The notes beneath the pieces are model-generated. The model was not told the origin of the DNA. It ran no database searches and saw only the letters and a program-made list of their open reading frames with translations. From Akkermansiaceae bacterium (lineage in GTDB: Bacteria; Verrucomicrobiota; Verrucomicrobiia; Verrucomicrobiales; Akkermansiaceae): a stretch of DNA of 64,000 bases. Below are positions 6,835 to 15,515 of this stretch, piece after piece (positions within the stretch are counted from its first letter, which is position 1; every line of letters begins with the position of its first letter). Position numbers and translations under genes: made by a program. Location: positions 1-64,000 of the forward strand of contig JAGYIT010000011.1 in assembly GCA_018402445.1 (NCBI GenBank). The letters run 5' to 3'.

Positions 6835-7433
6835 CGGGTCAGTTGGTTCTTTTCGGCAAAACGCAGCAACCAGCGGACGGACGGACGCCCGTAGCGTTCC
6901 GCGCAGGCCGCAAGCTCATCCCGGTCGAGGCCGCCGCCGGTTTCGACGCGCATGCCCTCCATCCAGCGGGCGACATCCGCCATGGAGCGGAAGCCGGCCT
7001 CGCGGGCGATCCTATCTGCCAGTGCCTTGGTCGGGCTGGCGATCAGGAACGGCAAGTCCGATTCGGTGACGCGTTGTATCCCCACCGGATAGACGGCCTT
7101 CGGTATCGTCAGGTAGCGGAAGCGGCCGAAGTCGTTCTCGAACCCGGCGGGGCGCTTCGTCGTGGCGGAAAGGATTTCGGTGACTCCCTCGGGGATCATG
7201 CCGTGCCACGCCAAGGCGGTTTCAAAACTCACGTAGGACGGCCCGTAGATCGGCCCCGCGAGGCAGCGGGGATCGAGATCCCGGCGGCTGGCGTAGAGTC
7301 CCCGCCGCAGCGAAACCAGGTCTCCCGTCCCAAGCATCCGGGCAGTCTTACCCTTCCAATCCATTAGTCCGGCGAGGACATCGCGCATCCGGACAGTGTC
7401 CAGAATGACGTCGTTTGGAAGTTCAAGGTGCAT
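6831..7433 (-). CDS. abiEi: AbiEi-type antitoxin/repressor
   Basis: A 200-residue protein with the AbiEi layout: an N-terminal winged-helix DNA-binding part (about residues 1-45, ending in LVSLRRGLYAS), then a larger antitoxin domain with the conserved GPSYVSFETALAWHGMIPEG block and the PTKALADRI segment. The ATG at 7433 is chosen because homologous sequence starts there; upstream codons to 7577 are cysteine-rich and unlike the family. A perfect palindrome sits 16 bp upstream of this start, matching the known autorepression of AbiEi by binding inverted repeats. Pairs with the downstream toxin gene. Confidence 0.9.
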   Translation of the reverse strand: MHLELPNDVILDTVRMRDVLAGLMDWKGKTARMLGTGDLVSLRRGLYASRRDLDPRCLAGPIYGPSYVSFETALAWHGMIPEGVTEILSATTKRPAGFENDFGRFRYLTIPKAVYPVGIQRVTESDLPFLIASPTKALADRIAREAGFRSMADVARWMEGMRVETGGGLDRDELAACAERYGRPSVRWLLRFAEKNQLTR

Positions 7434-7449
7434 GATTTCAACGGGAACA

Positions 7450-7464
7450 TTGCAATTATTGCAA
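7450..7464 (-). promoter_or_regulatory. putative AbiEi operator palindrome
   Basis: TTGCAAT at 7450-7456 and ATTGCAA at 7458-7464 form a perfect 7-1-7 palindrome just upstream of the abiEi start. AbiEi-type antitoxins repress their own operon through inverted repeats in this position. Function is inferred from location and symmetry. Confidence 0.65.
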
Positions 7465-7580
7465 CTTTCTCGTGGAAAACAACCAATTTCTCCCAGCAAG
7501 CTGACAACCCACCCATCACACCGACATCGCCCGCACACGTTTGATTTTTGAACCACCACCAAAACCACTCCCACCACCTC

Positions 7581-7808
7581 TCAACGAGCCAGCCTAAGCC
7601 CGTCACGCAAGCGCGCGCGCCGCTTGTTGCGCTGAAACTCCTCAAAGCTGAACGTCTTGATTTCCATCGGCAAAACCATATCCCCCGCCAGCCTCCGGTC
7701 AAGCGGGCGGAAAACACAACCCCCAACCATAAAAATGAACACCAGCACCATCAGCATCACGGCGCGCATTTCACCTTTTATCCGCCGATAGAATTGTCGA
7801 TCATCCAT
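7581..7808 (-). CDS. small single-span membrane protein or lipoprotein
   Basis: A 75-residue protein with a basic N-terminus, one strongly hydrophobic segment (residues ~15-32, MRAVMLMVLVFIFMVGGC) and a very basic C-terminal half rich in Arg. The Cys after MVGG could act as a lipobox, but the segment is long for that. I recognise no family. It is divergent from the PcfJ-like gene with only 8 bp between start codons, and ends before the abiEi promoter. Moderate confidence that it is translated. Confidence 0.4.
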   Translation of the reverse strand: MDDRQFYRRIKGEMRAVMLMVLVFIFMVGGCVFRPLDRRLAGDMVLPMEIKTFSFEEFQRNKRRARLRDGLRLAR

Positions 7809-7816
7809 GGCCGGGG

Positions 7817-9139
7817 ATGTCGCAGATCCCAGAATTTTGGTTCCCGTCCATGCCCAGCCCCGACATGCCCCGCACTCCCGGCTATCGCTTCAAGGATGGC
7901 AGGCTGATGATTTTCCGAGAGGACGAGGTCATGTTGATCCGTGGCTGGGAGGAACCTTCCGCAGTCAGTAAGGGCGTTGACACATGGGAGCCATTCACCC
8001 CGGATTTCCGGCTGGTCGCGCCCTATCGGCGTGCGGCCAAGCCATCACCGAAGAAGGGGATCACGAAGCCTGCCGGTGCTTCGGCGGAACAGATGGATCT
8101 CGGATTATGGGTCGCGGAGGCCGGTGCTGCGTCCGAAGCCCTGAAGCCAGCCGCACCCAAGGCGCTCTCCCTGGCCGAGCAGCGCAAGAAAGCCTTCGAT
8201 TCGTTCCGGTTTTCCCTGCCAAAGGAAATCGCCCGCGCGCTCGAACCGTTCCGCAGCCACCAATGGCCGCTGCTGGTGCTCTTGGCTCATGACAAGCGCG
8301 TGCTGGACCTGGCAGACGCGAACCCGGTGCTCGCCTATGCGGTGGCGGATTGGTATGCGGACTACCCGAGGAGTCGGCTCGACTTCGGTCGCATGCCGCA
8401 GCGGGCGCTCCTGAAATTGCTGAAGCTGCCGGACTCGGCTGCCATCGTGAAACTGCTAAAGAAGATCCCGCCGGAATCCGTGGACAGGCGCTTGTGGCCG
8501 GCCCTGCTGACCGCATTGCGCAAGCCTGACGGATCGTCTTCCAAACTGTTGGCTCATGTCCCGTCCATCAATCTCGGCGTGATGGAATTGATCCTGACGA
8601 CGCACATCCGCGCGGCTCTCACGCCCGGCCTGCTGGAGGAAGTGGCGGCGGATCCCAAGGAGAAGTATCGGGGAACCGCCGTGAGGATGATCTGCGACAC
8701 GGTGGCGATGCGGGAGGAACTCGACGACGCGCGTCCGCTTCCGGGGATGAAGTCGATCGCGCAGCTCCGGCGATACCATGCGGAAACGTCGGCGGATTAC
8801 CAAAAGCTCGATGGGCTGAAGAAGGAGCACGGTGTATTGCCCCCTCCCCCACTACCTGGCATGAAGGGAAAAATCGTTCCGCTCCGCACCCAGTCGGAAC
8901 TGGTTGGGGAAGGACGGGAGCAGAAAAACTGCGTAGCCACCTATGCGGCCGGAGTGGCGGCGGGAAAATGCTTCATCTACCGGGTGCTGTATCCGAGTCG
9001 CGCTACCCTCTGCATCCGGCGGAAGTCCGACGGAAACTGGGGAATTTCCGAACTGGAAGCGTCCTGCAACCGGAAGGCGGACTCCGCAACCCACGAGTTC
9101 GTCAACCATTGGCTGGAGCCATACCGGATCGGGATTTGA
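7817..9139 (+). CDS. PcfJ-domain-like protein
   Basis: A 440-residue soluble protein. The last ~100 residues carry the PcfJ-family pattern: a LVGEGREQKNCVATYA block, then GKCFIYRVLYPSRATLCIRR, a short strand pair and an ISELEASCNRKA segment. PcfJ-like proteins are common on conjugative and other mobile elements and lack a settled biochemical role. The first 300 residues are helical and alanine/lysine-rich with no recognised domain. It stands alone, divergent from a small membrane protein, at the right edge of the accessory island. The ATG at 7817 is nearest to the divergent gene; an internal Met at residue 12 is possible. Confidence 0.7.
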   Translation: MSQIPEFWFPSMPSPDMPRTPGYRFKDGRLMIFREDEVMLIRGWEEPSAVSKGVDTWEPFTPDFRLVAPYRRAAKPSPKKGITKPAGASAEQMDLGLWVAEAGAASEALKPAAPKALSLAEQRKKAFDSFRFSLPKEIARALEPFRSHQWPLLVLLAHDKRVLDLADANPVLAYAVADWYADYPRSRLDFGRMPQRALLKLLKLPDSAAIVKLLKKIPPESVDRRLWPALLTALRKPDGSSSKLLAHVPSINLGVMELILTTHIRAALTPGLLEEVAADPKEKYRGTAVRMICDTVAMREELDDARPLPGMKSIAQLRRYHAETSADYQKLDGLKKEHGVLPPPPLPGMKGKIVPLRTQSELVGEGREQKNCVATYAAGVAAGKCFIYRVLYPSRATLCIRRKSDGNWGISELEASCNRKADSATHEFVNHWLEPYRIGI

Positions 9140-9215
9140 ATTGCGCTAGTCCGGTCAGTGGGGCGCGTCGTCCGGCGTTCGGTCGTGCGGCCCTACCCCG
9201 GAAGCAGCTCGGGTC

Positions 9216-9240
9216 ACCGGCGGCCGCAGACTCGCCGCTA
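9216..9240. repeat. degenerate GC-rich palindrome (REP-like)
   Basis: GGCGGCCGCAGACTCGCCGC here is a decayed version of the perfect palindrome at 10770-10786, with the same GTCACC left flank and CGCTACA right flank. The two copies bracket the PQQ-like protein gene. Confidence 0.6.
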
Positions 9241-9302
9241 CAATTTTTAATTGCGGCTTATGCCGACTGGAAGTTTCAAAGGCGCCGAGCGTAGAATCAG
9301 AG

Positions 9303-10664
9303 ATGACCCTGAAGATACCAGCACTCCTGATCGGCAGCGCAGCCGCACTGCTCGCCGCCGAGCCCGCCCCTTTGCCGGAGGGCGCGGTGGTGGAGGAATG
9401 GCCGCACTTCCTCGGCCCGCATTTCAACGCGACGACCCGTGATGGGCCGCTGCTGGACAAGTGGCCGGCGGGCGGACCCCCGATCGTTTGGGAAGCGGAA
9501 CGGGGCGACGGCTATTCGTGCCCGATCCTTGCCGGCGGCCGTCTGTTTCTCTTCCACCGTGTGAACGGCAAGGAGACCCTCGATTGCCGCGAGCCTGAAA
9601 CCGGCAGGATCGTTTGGAGCTTCTCCTACGCGGTCGACTACCAGGACCGCTACGGCTTCAGCAGCGGTCCGCGGTCGAGCCCGGTGGTCGATGACGGCCG
9701 TGTTTACATCGCCGGCGTGACCGCCGTCTTGCACTGCCTGAGCGCCGAGAAGGGCGAGGTGATCTGGCAGCGCGACCTGACGAAGGAATACTCGGTGCCG
9801 CAAAACTTCTTCGGCTACGGGCCGACGCCGGTGGTGCATGACGACCGGCTGATCGTGAATGTCGGCGGCGAGAAGAAGAACGAAGCCGGGGTCTGCGTCG
9901 CCGCCTTCGACAAGAAGACAGGCAAGACGCTGTGGGAAGTCCGCGACACCTGGGGCGCCAGTTATGCCTCGCCGGTGGTGGCGACGATCCGCGGGAAGGC
10001 CTGCGCGCTGGTGCTGGCGGCGGGCGAGAGCAAGCCGGCTCACGGCGGGCTGCTGACGATCAATGCTGTGACGGGTCAAGTTTACGACCGCTTCCCCTGG
10101 CGCGCCCGCAAATACGAATCGGTTCTCGCCTCGTCCCCGCTGGCGATCGACGACAAGCGCGTCTTCATCTCCGAGTGCTACGAACTCGGTGGAGTGCTGT
10201 TGGAGTTCGATGAAGCGCGGAAATCGAAGCCGCTGTGGAAGCAGCGTGAGTTCGGGATGCACTTCATGATGCCGCTCGTGAAGGACGGGCATCTCTTCGG
10301 CTTCGCCGGCCGCAACCCGCCGGACACCGAGTTCAAATGCGTGAACCTCGCGAACGGCGAGTTGGTATGGACGAAGGACTTCCGCTGGCAGGTCGACGGC
10401 CAGGTCGAGGGGTTGTTCCGCGGCAGCCTCCTGCAAGCCGGGAAGCGCGTCTTTGCCTTGGGAGAAGATGGCATTCTCGCCGAGATCGAAATCACCCCCG
10501 AGGGCACGAACGAGATCCAGCGGTCGCGGCTGTTCACCGCGCGGGAGGCATGGACCTTGCCGAGCCTGCACCGCGGCTTGCTTTACGTGGTGCAGAACGG
10601 CACGGATCCCGGCACGGGCAGGAAGGCGCGGGTGATTTGCTATGACTTGCGGGCAAAAATGTAG
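9303..10664 (+). CDS. secreted PQQ-like beta-propeller protein
   Basis: A 453-residue protein with an N-terminal signal peptide (MTLKIPALLIGSAAALLAA) and repeated blades of the PQQ/quinoprotein-like beta-propeller. Typical blade pieces are IVWSFSYAV, GEVIWQRDLTKE, GKTLWEVRDTWGASYASPVV and GELVWTKDF. Such stand-alone propellers in Verrucomicrobia and Planctomycetes are usually periplasmic and may scaffold complexes or bind a cofactor; whether this one binds PQQ cannot be told from sequence. No partner genes are adjacent; it is bracketed by two copies of a palindromic repeat. Confidence 0.85.
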   Translation: MTLKIPALLIGSAAALLAAEPAPLPEGAVVEEWPHFLGPHFNATTRDGPLLDKWPAGGPPIVWEAERGDGYSCPILAGGRLFLFHRVNGKETLDCREPETGRIVWSFSYAVDYQDRYGFSSGPRSSPVVDDGRVYIAGVTAVLHCLSAEKGEVIWQRDLTKEYSVPQNFFGYGPTPVVHDDRLIVNVGGEKKNEAGVCVAAFDKKTGKTLWEVRDTWGASYASPVVATIRGKACALVLAAGESKPAHGGLLTINAVTGQVYDRFPWRARKYESVLASSPLAIDDKRVFISECYELGGVLLEFDEARKSKPLWKQREFGMHFMMPLVKDGHLFGFAGRNPPDTEFKCVNLANGELVWTKDFRWQVDGQVEGLFRGSLLQAGKRVFALGEDGILAEIEITPEGTNEIQRSRLFTAREAWTLPSLHRGLLYVVQNGTDPGTGRKARVICYDLRAKM

Positions 10665-11079
10665 CGGCGCGTCTATGACCGCCGCACTTTGTAACGAAGC
10701 CACCTCATGGATCCGCTCCACCATCGGGTCGGGATATGAGGCGGACCCGCCACTTCGTTCACAGTCACCGGCGGTCGCAGACCGCCGCTACATTCCAAGC
10801 GCCGGCCACCCGTGGAAATCCGTGGATGGGGTCGGTTCCCGCCATTTCACGTTTTTGGGATGGGGCTGATTGCATCGAGGGATCATCTCTCTTCCACCAC
10901 GCTTCCCACGGGTAGGAAGGGAGAGGAGGCGCGTCACAGGTGTCGCAATAAAATGCTGCAGCGATCTGCAATTAGCCATGGCTCGGCAGGATCAGGCACA
11001 CTTTGGGCACAACTACCGGATCCTAACAGAAAACCCGAAGCTTACTTAGCTCCGGGATCTCTTATTCCACAAGGGAAAG
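10665..11079. other. gap with REP-like repeat, no gene
   Basis: No convincing frame. It holds the GC-rich palindrome at 10770-10786. Short open frames on both strands here have repeat-like or unlikely composition. The right end runs into the tRNA gene. Confidence 0.6.
10770..10786. repeat. REP-like palindrome GGCGG-NN-GCA-NN-CCGCC
   Basis: GGCGGTC at 10770-10776, GCA, then GACCGCC at 10780-10786: a perfect 7-3-7 palindrome within the longer context CACC...CGCTACA. The same architecture occurs at 26032-26048 and, degenerate, at 9216-9240. Probably a dispersed intergenic element of this genome. Confidence 0.7.
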
Positions 11080-11161
11080 TGCTCGAAAGAGGACTCGAAC
11101 CTCCACAGGTTTCCCTACTAGATCCTTAGTCTAGCGCGTCTACCAATTCCGCCATCCGAGC
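11080..11161 (-). tRNA. tRNA-Leu, apparent anticodon AAG
   Basis: The minus strand folds as a class II tRNA. The acceptor stem is GCTCGGA/TTCGAGC, the D-arm GGCGGAATTGGTAGACGC is typical for leucine, and the anticodon stem CTAGA/TCTAG encloses the loop CTAAGGA, giving T33 and anticodon AAG. A short variable arm (AGG-GAAA-CCT) and the T-arm loop TTCGAGT follow, then discriminator A. CCA is not encoded. An A at position 34 is unusual for bacterial tRNA-Leu, where GAG is the norm. Confidence 0.88.
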
Positions 11162-11340
11162 TTTTATTTCCGTTGGTGGGACGCAGGGAATAAGTTGAGC
11201 GACGGATCAATGCAAGCGAATCTTCGATTTTTTCGTAGGGGTGTTTTGTTCACGGCAATCAACGCTTAGGTCCAGGGGAAAATCCTATTGTCATGCCGCG
11301 CGCAAGCACGTATCGTTTGCACTTAAGCGAGTGATCAGTA

Positions 11341-12382
11341 TGCCCTCGACGAAAAAATCCAATCCCTGCGCGACCGTTTTCCTCGCGCTCACCCTCACCC
11401 TTACCCTGATCGCGCCGTGGTCTGTGGTGTCGGCGCAGGCCGGAAAAACGCGGGCTGGGATATGATCAAGATTGGTGGACGCGATTACGTCTCGGTGGAG
11501 GGAATCAAGCGCTTCTACCAATTCACCAAGCTTACACGCTCCGGCGACTCGGTGATGCTGGAAAATGCGAAAGTGGCAATGAGGCTCAAAGTGGGAGGCA
11601 ATGAATGCCTGATGAACAACGTGAAGTTCGTCTTCTCGCACGCGGTCGAAGCCTCGGGAAACGGGGTTTATGTGTCCCGCATGGATCTCGCGAAACTGAT
11701 CGATCCTGTCCTGCGTCCCAATTTCATCGGAAATGCTGGGGATTTCCGCACTGTGATCCTCGACGCCGGTCATGGAGGCAAAGATCCCGGAGCCACGAAT
11801 CCGATAGGCACCGAAGCCGCATACAACCTCCGGCTCGCCACTCGCCTCAAGGGACTCCTGGAGGCGAAGGGCTACAAGGTGAAGATGATCCGCGACAGTG
11901 ACCGCTTCTACTCGCTGCAGGAGCGCGTGGACATCGCCAACGCGGTGAAGGAAAATGCGATTTTCGTGAGCCTTCATTTCAACTCCGGCGGACGCCACGC
12001 CCGCGGCATCGAGACCTTCACCCTCTCCCCTCCCGGTGTTTCCCACTACGGCGCGAACCTCAAGGCCAGCGACGCGGTTGCACGCGCGGGCAACGAGCAT
12101 GACTCCGCAAACATCGCCCTCGCCACCGCACTCCACGGCTCGGTGCTCCGCAGGCTGGGCAACAACACCCTCGACCGCGGCATCAAGCGAGCCCGCTTCA
12201 GTGTGCTTTCCGGGGTCAAGCATCCCGCGGTGCTTTTCGAAGGCGGCTTCATGAGCCACCCCTATGAGGCGCGTCTGATCGCGAACGAGTCCTATCAGGC
12301 AGCCCTTGCCCAGGGCATGGTCGATGCCATTCTCCGCTACCGCTTTGCCGTTGGTCGCAAGCCAGCCGAGCAAAAGCGATAG
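11341..12382 (+). CDS. N-acetylmuramoyl-L-alanine amidase (Amidase_3), frameshifted near signal peptide
   Basis: Peptidoglycan amidase. The catalytic domain (about 11750-12360) has the zinc-binding DAGHGGKDPGA and SLHFNSGG motifs and the catalytic Glu in VLFEGGFMSHP; it is intact. The N-terminal ~95 residues before it (KIGGRDYVSVEGIKRFYQF on) resemble a copper-amine-oxidase/AMIN-like substrate-recognition part. A good signal peptide (MPSTKKSNPC..., hydrophobic core, VSAQA) starts at 11341 but is in another frame and would stop at 11465. The two frames join perfectly at the A-run 11444-11448 if it had six A instead of five, giving AQAGKNAGWDM. Without the shift only a cytoplasmic form from ATG 11462 would be made. 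Confidence 0.85.
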
Positions 12383-12429
12383 CCACCAGCCACGGCCTGT
12401 TTTTACGGGGGAAAATCCCTCCGCCGCCA

Positions 12430-14622
12430 CTACCTCAAAAACGCCTCGTGCAGCCCGCCATCGACCGTGATGATCTGGCCGGTGGTTTTGCTGAGGCGCT
12501 TGGTGACGAGGAGGAAGTAGGCTTCTGCTTGGTCGGCCGGGGTGATCGGAGATTTGGTGAGTGTGCGATCGGCGTAGAATTGCGCGAGTTTGTTCACCAA
12601 TGATTCCGTGGCCTCATCCTCGGTGAAGGGGATATCGTATTTCGCGAGGGAGCCGATGACGCGATCGCGAGGGAACATAGCAGACCCGGAAACAACCGTG
12701 GCTGGCGCGACGCCGTTGACGCGGATGAGCGGGGCGAGCTCGACGGCGAGTTCGCGGACGAGGTGGTTCGCGGCGGCCTTCGAGGTGTCGTAAGCGAGGG
12801 AGCCTTTTTTCGCAACCGCGGCGTTGGCCGAGGTGGTGAGGACGAGGTTGCCCTGGAGGCCTTGCTCTTTCCATGTCTTGTATGCCTCGTCGGCCACGAA
12901 GTAGGAGCCGGAGACGTTGATCGCGAAAGTGAGGCTCCACTTGTCATCCGGGATGTGGCCGGTGGTGTCGGAGGGGACGAAGATTCCCGCCGTGATGCAG
13001 ATGTGGTCGAAACCGCCGTAAGCGAGCGCGACCTGATCGAGCATCGCACGAATGCCGGTGCGGTCGGTGATATTGCCTTGCAGCGCGACGGCCGGGCCGC
13101 AGTTGGAAATGCCTGTGCCAGCGACTCCGATGCCGAGGCCGTATTTGTCGGTGATCTCTTTGGCGGTCGCTTGAGCGGCCTCAAGGTTCATATCGACGCA
13201 AACGATGTGCGCGCCTTCTTTGACGAGGCGGTGGGCGGTTTCCTTGCCGATGCCGGAGCCTGCGCCTATGACGATGACGACCTGGCGCTCGAGTTCTTTC
13301 TCAGCGGGCATGCGCTGGAGTTTCGCTTCTTCAAGCAGCCAGTATTCGATGTCGAATGCTTCCTGTTGCGGGAGGGAAATGTAGGTATCGATGGCTTCGG
13401 CGCCGCGCATCACCTCGACCGCGCAGTTGTAGAACTCAGCGGTGACGCGGGATTCGGATTTGTCCTTGCCCCATGCGATCATGCCGAGGCCGGGGATGAG
13501 GACCACGGTGGGATTCGGGTCGCGCATCGCGGGGGAGTTCGCATGTTTGCAGGACTCGTAGTATCTCGCGTAATCCTCGCGGTAGGCGACGAGACCGGCG
13601 GCGAGTTTTTCCTTGAGCGCGGCGAGGTCTTCGTTCTGCGGATCCCATGCCACGTAGAGCGGCTTGATTTTGGTGCGGAGGAAATGGTCGGGGCAGGAGG
13701 TGCCGAGTTCGGCGAGGCGCGGGGCGTCGGCGGCGTTGACGAAGCGGAGGATTTTCTCGTCGTCTTGAATCGTGCCGATAAAGCGTTTCTGCTGGGAAAC
13801 CTGGCCGCGCAGCCATGGCAGGATTTTCGCGAAAGTGTCGCGGCGCTGCTCTTCAGGGAGCGTGGCGTATTTCTGGCCCCCGAAGGCTTTTTCATCGCCG
13901 CCCTTGGCTGCGTATTTTTCCTCGATGTATTGCGCCGCCTTGTCGATGAGGCGGAGGGTGAGTTCGTAGCACTTCTTGTCATCGTTGTCCCACGAGATGA
14001 AACCGTGCTGACCCATCATGATCGCCTGCGTGTTGGGATTTTGCTTTTCGATTTCCTGCATCGCGAGGCCGAGCTCGAAGCCGGGGCGCATCCATGGCAC
14101 GTATCCCATTTCACCGCCGAAAATCTCCTTGGTCAGCGCCTCGCAGTTTTTCGAAGCGGCGATGGCGATGATCGCGTTCGGGTGCATGTGATCGACGTGT
14201 TTTCCGGATAGGAAACTGTGCAGCGGAGTGTCGATGGACGACGGGCGCGGGTTGAGGTTGAAGGTCGTGTGGAAATACATGCCGACCATCTCGTCTTCGG
14301 CGTGGGTTTTTAGACCGTTGCAGGGCTTCGCGGCGTAAACCGACTGGAGGCCGATGAGCTTGTCCTGATAGAGAGAGGAAAAATTCTCGCGCTTCGAGGT
14401 GCGCAGGTCGCCGCCGGATCCTTTCACCCACAGAACTTCGGTTTGCCCGCCGGTGAGGGGATCGGTCTCCATGATCTTGGAGGAAGTGTTGCCGCCGCCG
14501 GTGTTAGTGATACGTTGGTCGGCTCCGAGGATGTTGGAGCGATAGACGAGGCGTGCTACGGGATCGAGGGCAGCGGCGTGGGAATCGTCCCAAGAGTAAG
14601 TTACGTGCTTGAAATTGGACAT
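12430..14622 (-). CDS. rhaEW: bifunctional rhamnulose-1-phosphate aldolase / short-chain dehydrogenase
   Basis: A 730-residue fusion. Residues ~1-400 are a class II aldolase (ITNTGGGNTSSKI, the metal-binding THAEDEM... and DHMHPNAIIA His blocks), which cleaves L-rhamnulose-1-phosphate to dihydroxyacetone phosphate and L-lactaldehyde. Residues ~450-730 are a short-chain dehydrogenase with the nucleotide motif VIVIGAGSGIGKETA and the catalytic Tyr/Lys in LAYDTSKAAANHLV, oxidising the lactaldehyde. Length and layout match the fused RhaEW enzyme of many bacteria. It is divergently transcribed from a DeoR-type regulator 79 bp away, which probably controls it. Kinase and isomerase genes of the pathway are not in this window. 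The alternative substrate would be fuculose-1-phosphate. Confidence 0.92.
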   Translation of the reverse strand: MSNFKHVTYSWDDSHAAALDPVARLVYRSNILGADQRITNTGGGNTSSKIMETDPLTGGQTEVLWVKGSGGDLRTSKRENFSSLYQDKLIGLQSVYAAKPCNGLKTHAEDEMVGMYFHTTFNLNPRPSSIDTPLHSFLSGKHVDHMHPNAIIAIAASKNCEALTKEIFGGEMGYVPWMRPGFELGLAMQEIEKQNPNTQAIMMGQHGFISWDNDDKKCYELTLRLIDKAAQYIEEKYAAKGGDEKAFGGQKYATLPEEQRRDTFAKILPWLRGQVSQQKRFIGTIQDDEKILRFVNAADAPRLAELGTSCPDHFLRTKIKPLYVAWDPQNEDLAALKEKLAAGLVAYREDYARYYESCKHANSPAMRDPNPTVVLIPGLGMIAWGKDKSESRVTAEFYNCAVEVMRGAEAIDTYISLPQQEAFDIEYWLLEEAKLQRMPAEKELERQVVIVIGAGSGIGKETAHRLVKEGAHIVCVDMNLEAAQATAKEITDKYGLGIGVAGTGISNCGPAVALQGNITDRTGIRAMLDQVALAYGGFDHICITAGIFVPSDTTGHIPDDKWSLTFAINVSGSYFVADEAYKTWKEQGLQGNLVLTTSANAAVAKKGSLAYDTSKAAANHLVRELAVELAPLIRVNGVAPATVVSGSAMFPRDRVIGSLAKYDIPFTEDEATESLVNKLAQFYADRTLTKSPITPADQAEAYFLLVTKRLSKTTGQIITVDGGLHEAFLR

Positions 14623-14701
14623 TGATTAGTTTGTATTGAACTGCCGCAGTGTGGTGGTGTTAAAAGCCATCAAGAGCAAGATTAAAAAAAGAAAAAACCA
14701 C

Positions 14702-15460
14702 ATGCTAGCAATTGAAAGACACAGAAAAATCCTTGAATCCGCGAAACGAGATGGGGCAGTGCGGACACAACCGATGGCCGCGCTCCTCAACGTCACCGAG
14801 GAAACGGTGCGGAGGGATTTGGACAGCTTGGCGCGCCAAGGACTGCTACACCGCACCCATGGCGGCGCGACGGAAATTTCCATGGTCATCCGCGAGCTTT
14901 CCCGCAGCGAGCGGGAGTCCCGGCAAGCGCAGGAAAAGGAATCCATCGCCAGGATCGCTGTCCGCCACATTGGTGAAAACGAGACCGTGATGCTCGATGC
15001 AAGCTCCACCGCTCTGGAATGCGCGAGACACCTGCCTGACAAGCTGAGCCTACGCGTCGTCACCTACGCGATCGGCGTGGTGGAAAAGCTCGCCGTCCGC
15101 AACGACATAGAGGTCATCCTACTGGGCGGCATTCACGATCCGAAGGCCGGGCGCTTCCATGGTATGCTCACGGAAATGGGTGTCCGCGCCCTGCGCATCG
15201 ACCGCTTTTTTTTCTCGGGAGCCGGCTTCGATCCCTCACTCGGCATCGGCGAACCGAACCCCGAAGAGGCCAGGCTCAAGGCCACAATCATTGCCCACGC
15301 CGGCTGGAAATGCGCGATGCTCGATCACACCAAACTCGGTCGGAAAACGGATCACTATTTCGTAAAACCGGATCAGATCGACCTCCTCGTGACCGACCCC
15401 GGTGGTGCCGATTTTTGCGGGAAAGGAAAGCTCAAGGCGATAGCCTGCGAGGTAGGATGA
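14702..15460 (+). CDS. DeoR-family transcriptional regulator
   Basis: A 252-residue regulator. The N-terminal winged helix has the DeoR signature (residues ~5-55: ERHRKILESA, VTEETVRRDLDSLARQGLLH, RTHGGA). The C-terminal sugar-phosphate sensor domain has LDASSTALECARHLPD and the FFSGAGFDPSLGI block, ending in the LDHTKLGRK segment. Such proteins repress sugar catabolic genes until a phosphorylated sugar binds. ATG 14702 is chosen because it starts MLAIERHRKI; codons back to 14636 lie in the shared promoter. Divergent from the rhamnulose aldolase gene, so control of that gene is the natural inference. Confidence 0.9.
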   Translation: MLAIERHRKILESAKRDGAVRTQPMAALLNVTEETVRRDLDSLARQGLLHRTHGGATEISMVIRELSRSERESRQAQEKESIARIAVRHIGENETVMLDASSTALECARHLPDKLSLRVVTYAIGVVEKLAVRNDIEVILLGGIHDPKAGRFHGMLTEMGVRALRIDRFFFSGAGFDPSLGIGEPNPEEARLKATIIAHAGWKCAMLDHTKLGRKTDHYFVKPDQIDLLVTDPGGADFCGKGKLKAIACEVG

Positions 15461-15515
15461 GAAGCGTAATTGGCTGGGCTAAGGTTTCTGAATGAATCGG
15501 AAACCCGTCTTATCT

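Noticed and set aside
9297..10724. 475-codon minus-strand open frame
   Set aside because: Antisense to the PQQ-like propeller gene, which has a signal peptide and clear blades; the opposite frame has no motif.
10765..10979. Short minus-strand frames of 63-68 codons
   Set aside because: They run through the REP-like palindrome and share no motif with known proteins.
12763..14211. 482-codon plus-strand open frame
   Set aside because: It is antisense to the intact rhamnulose aldolase/dehydrogenase gene and has a composition typical of a GC-rich shadow frame with no domain.
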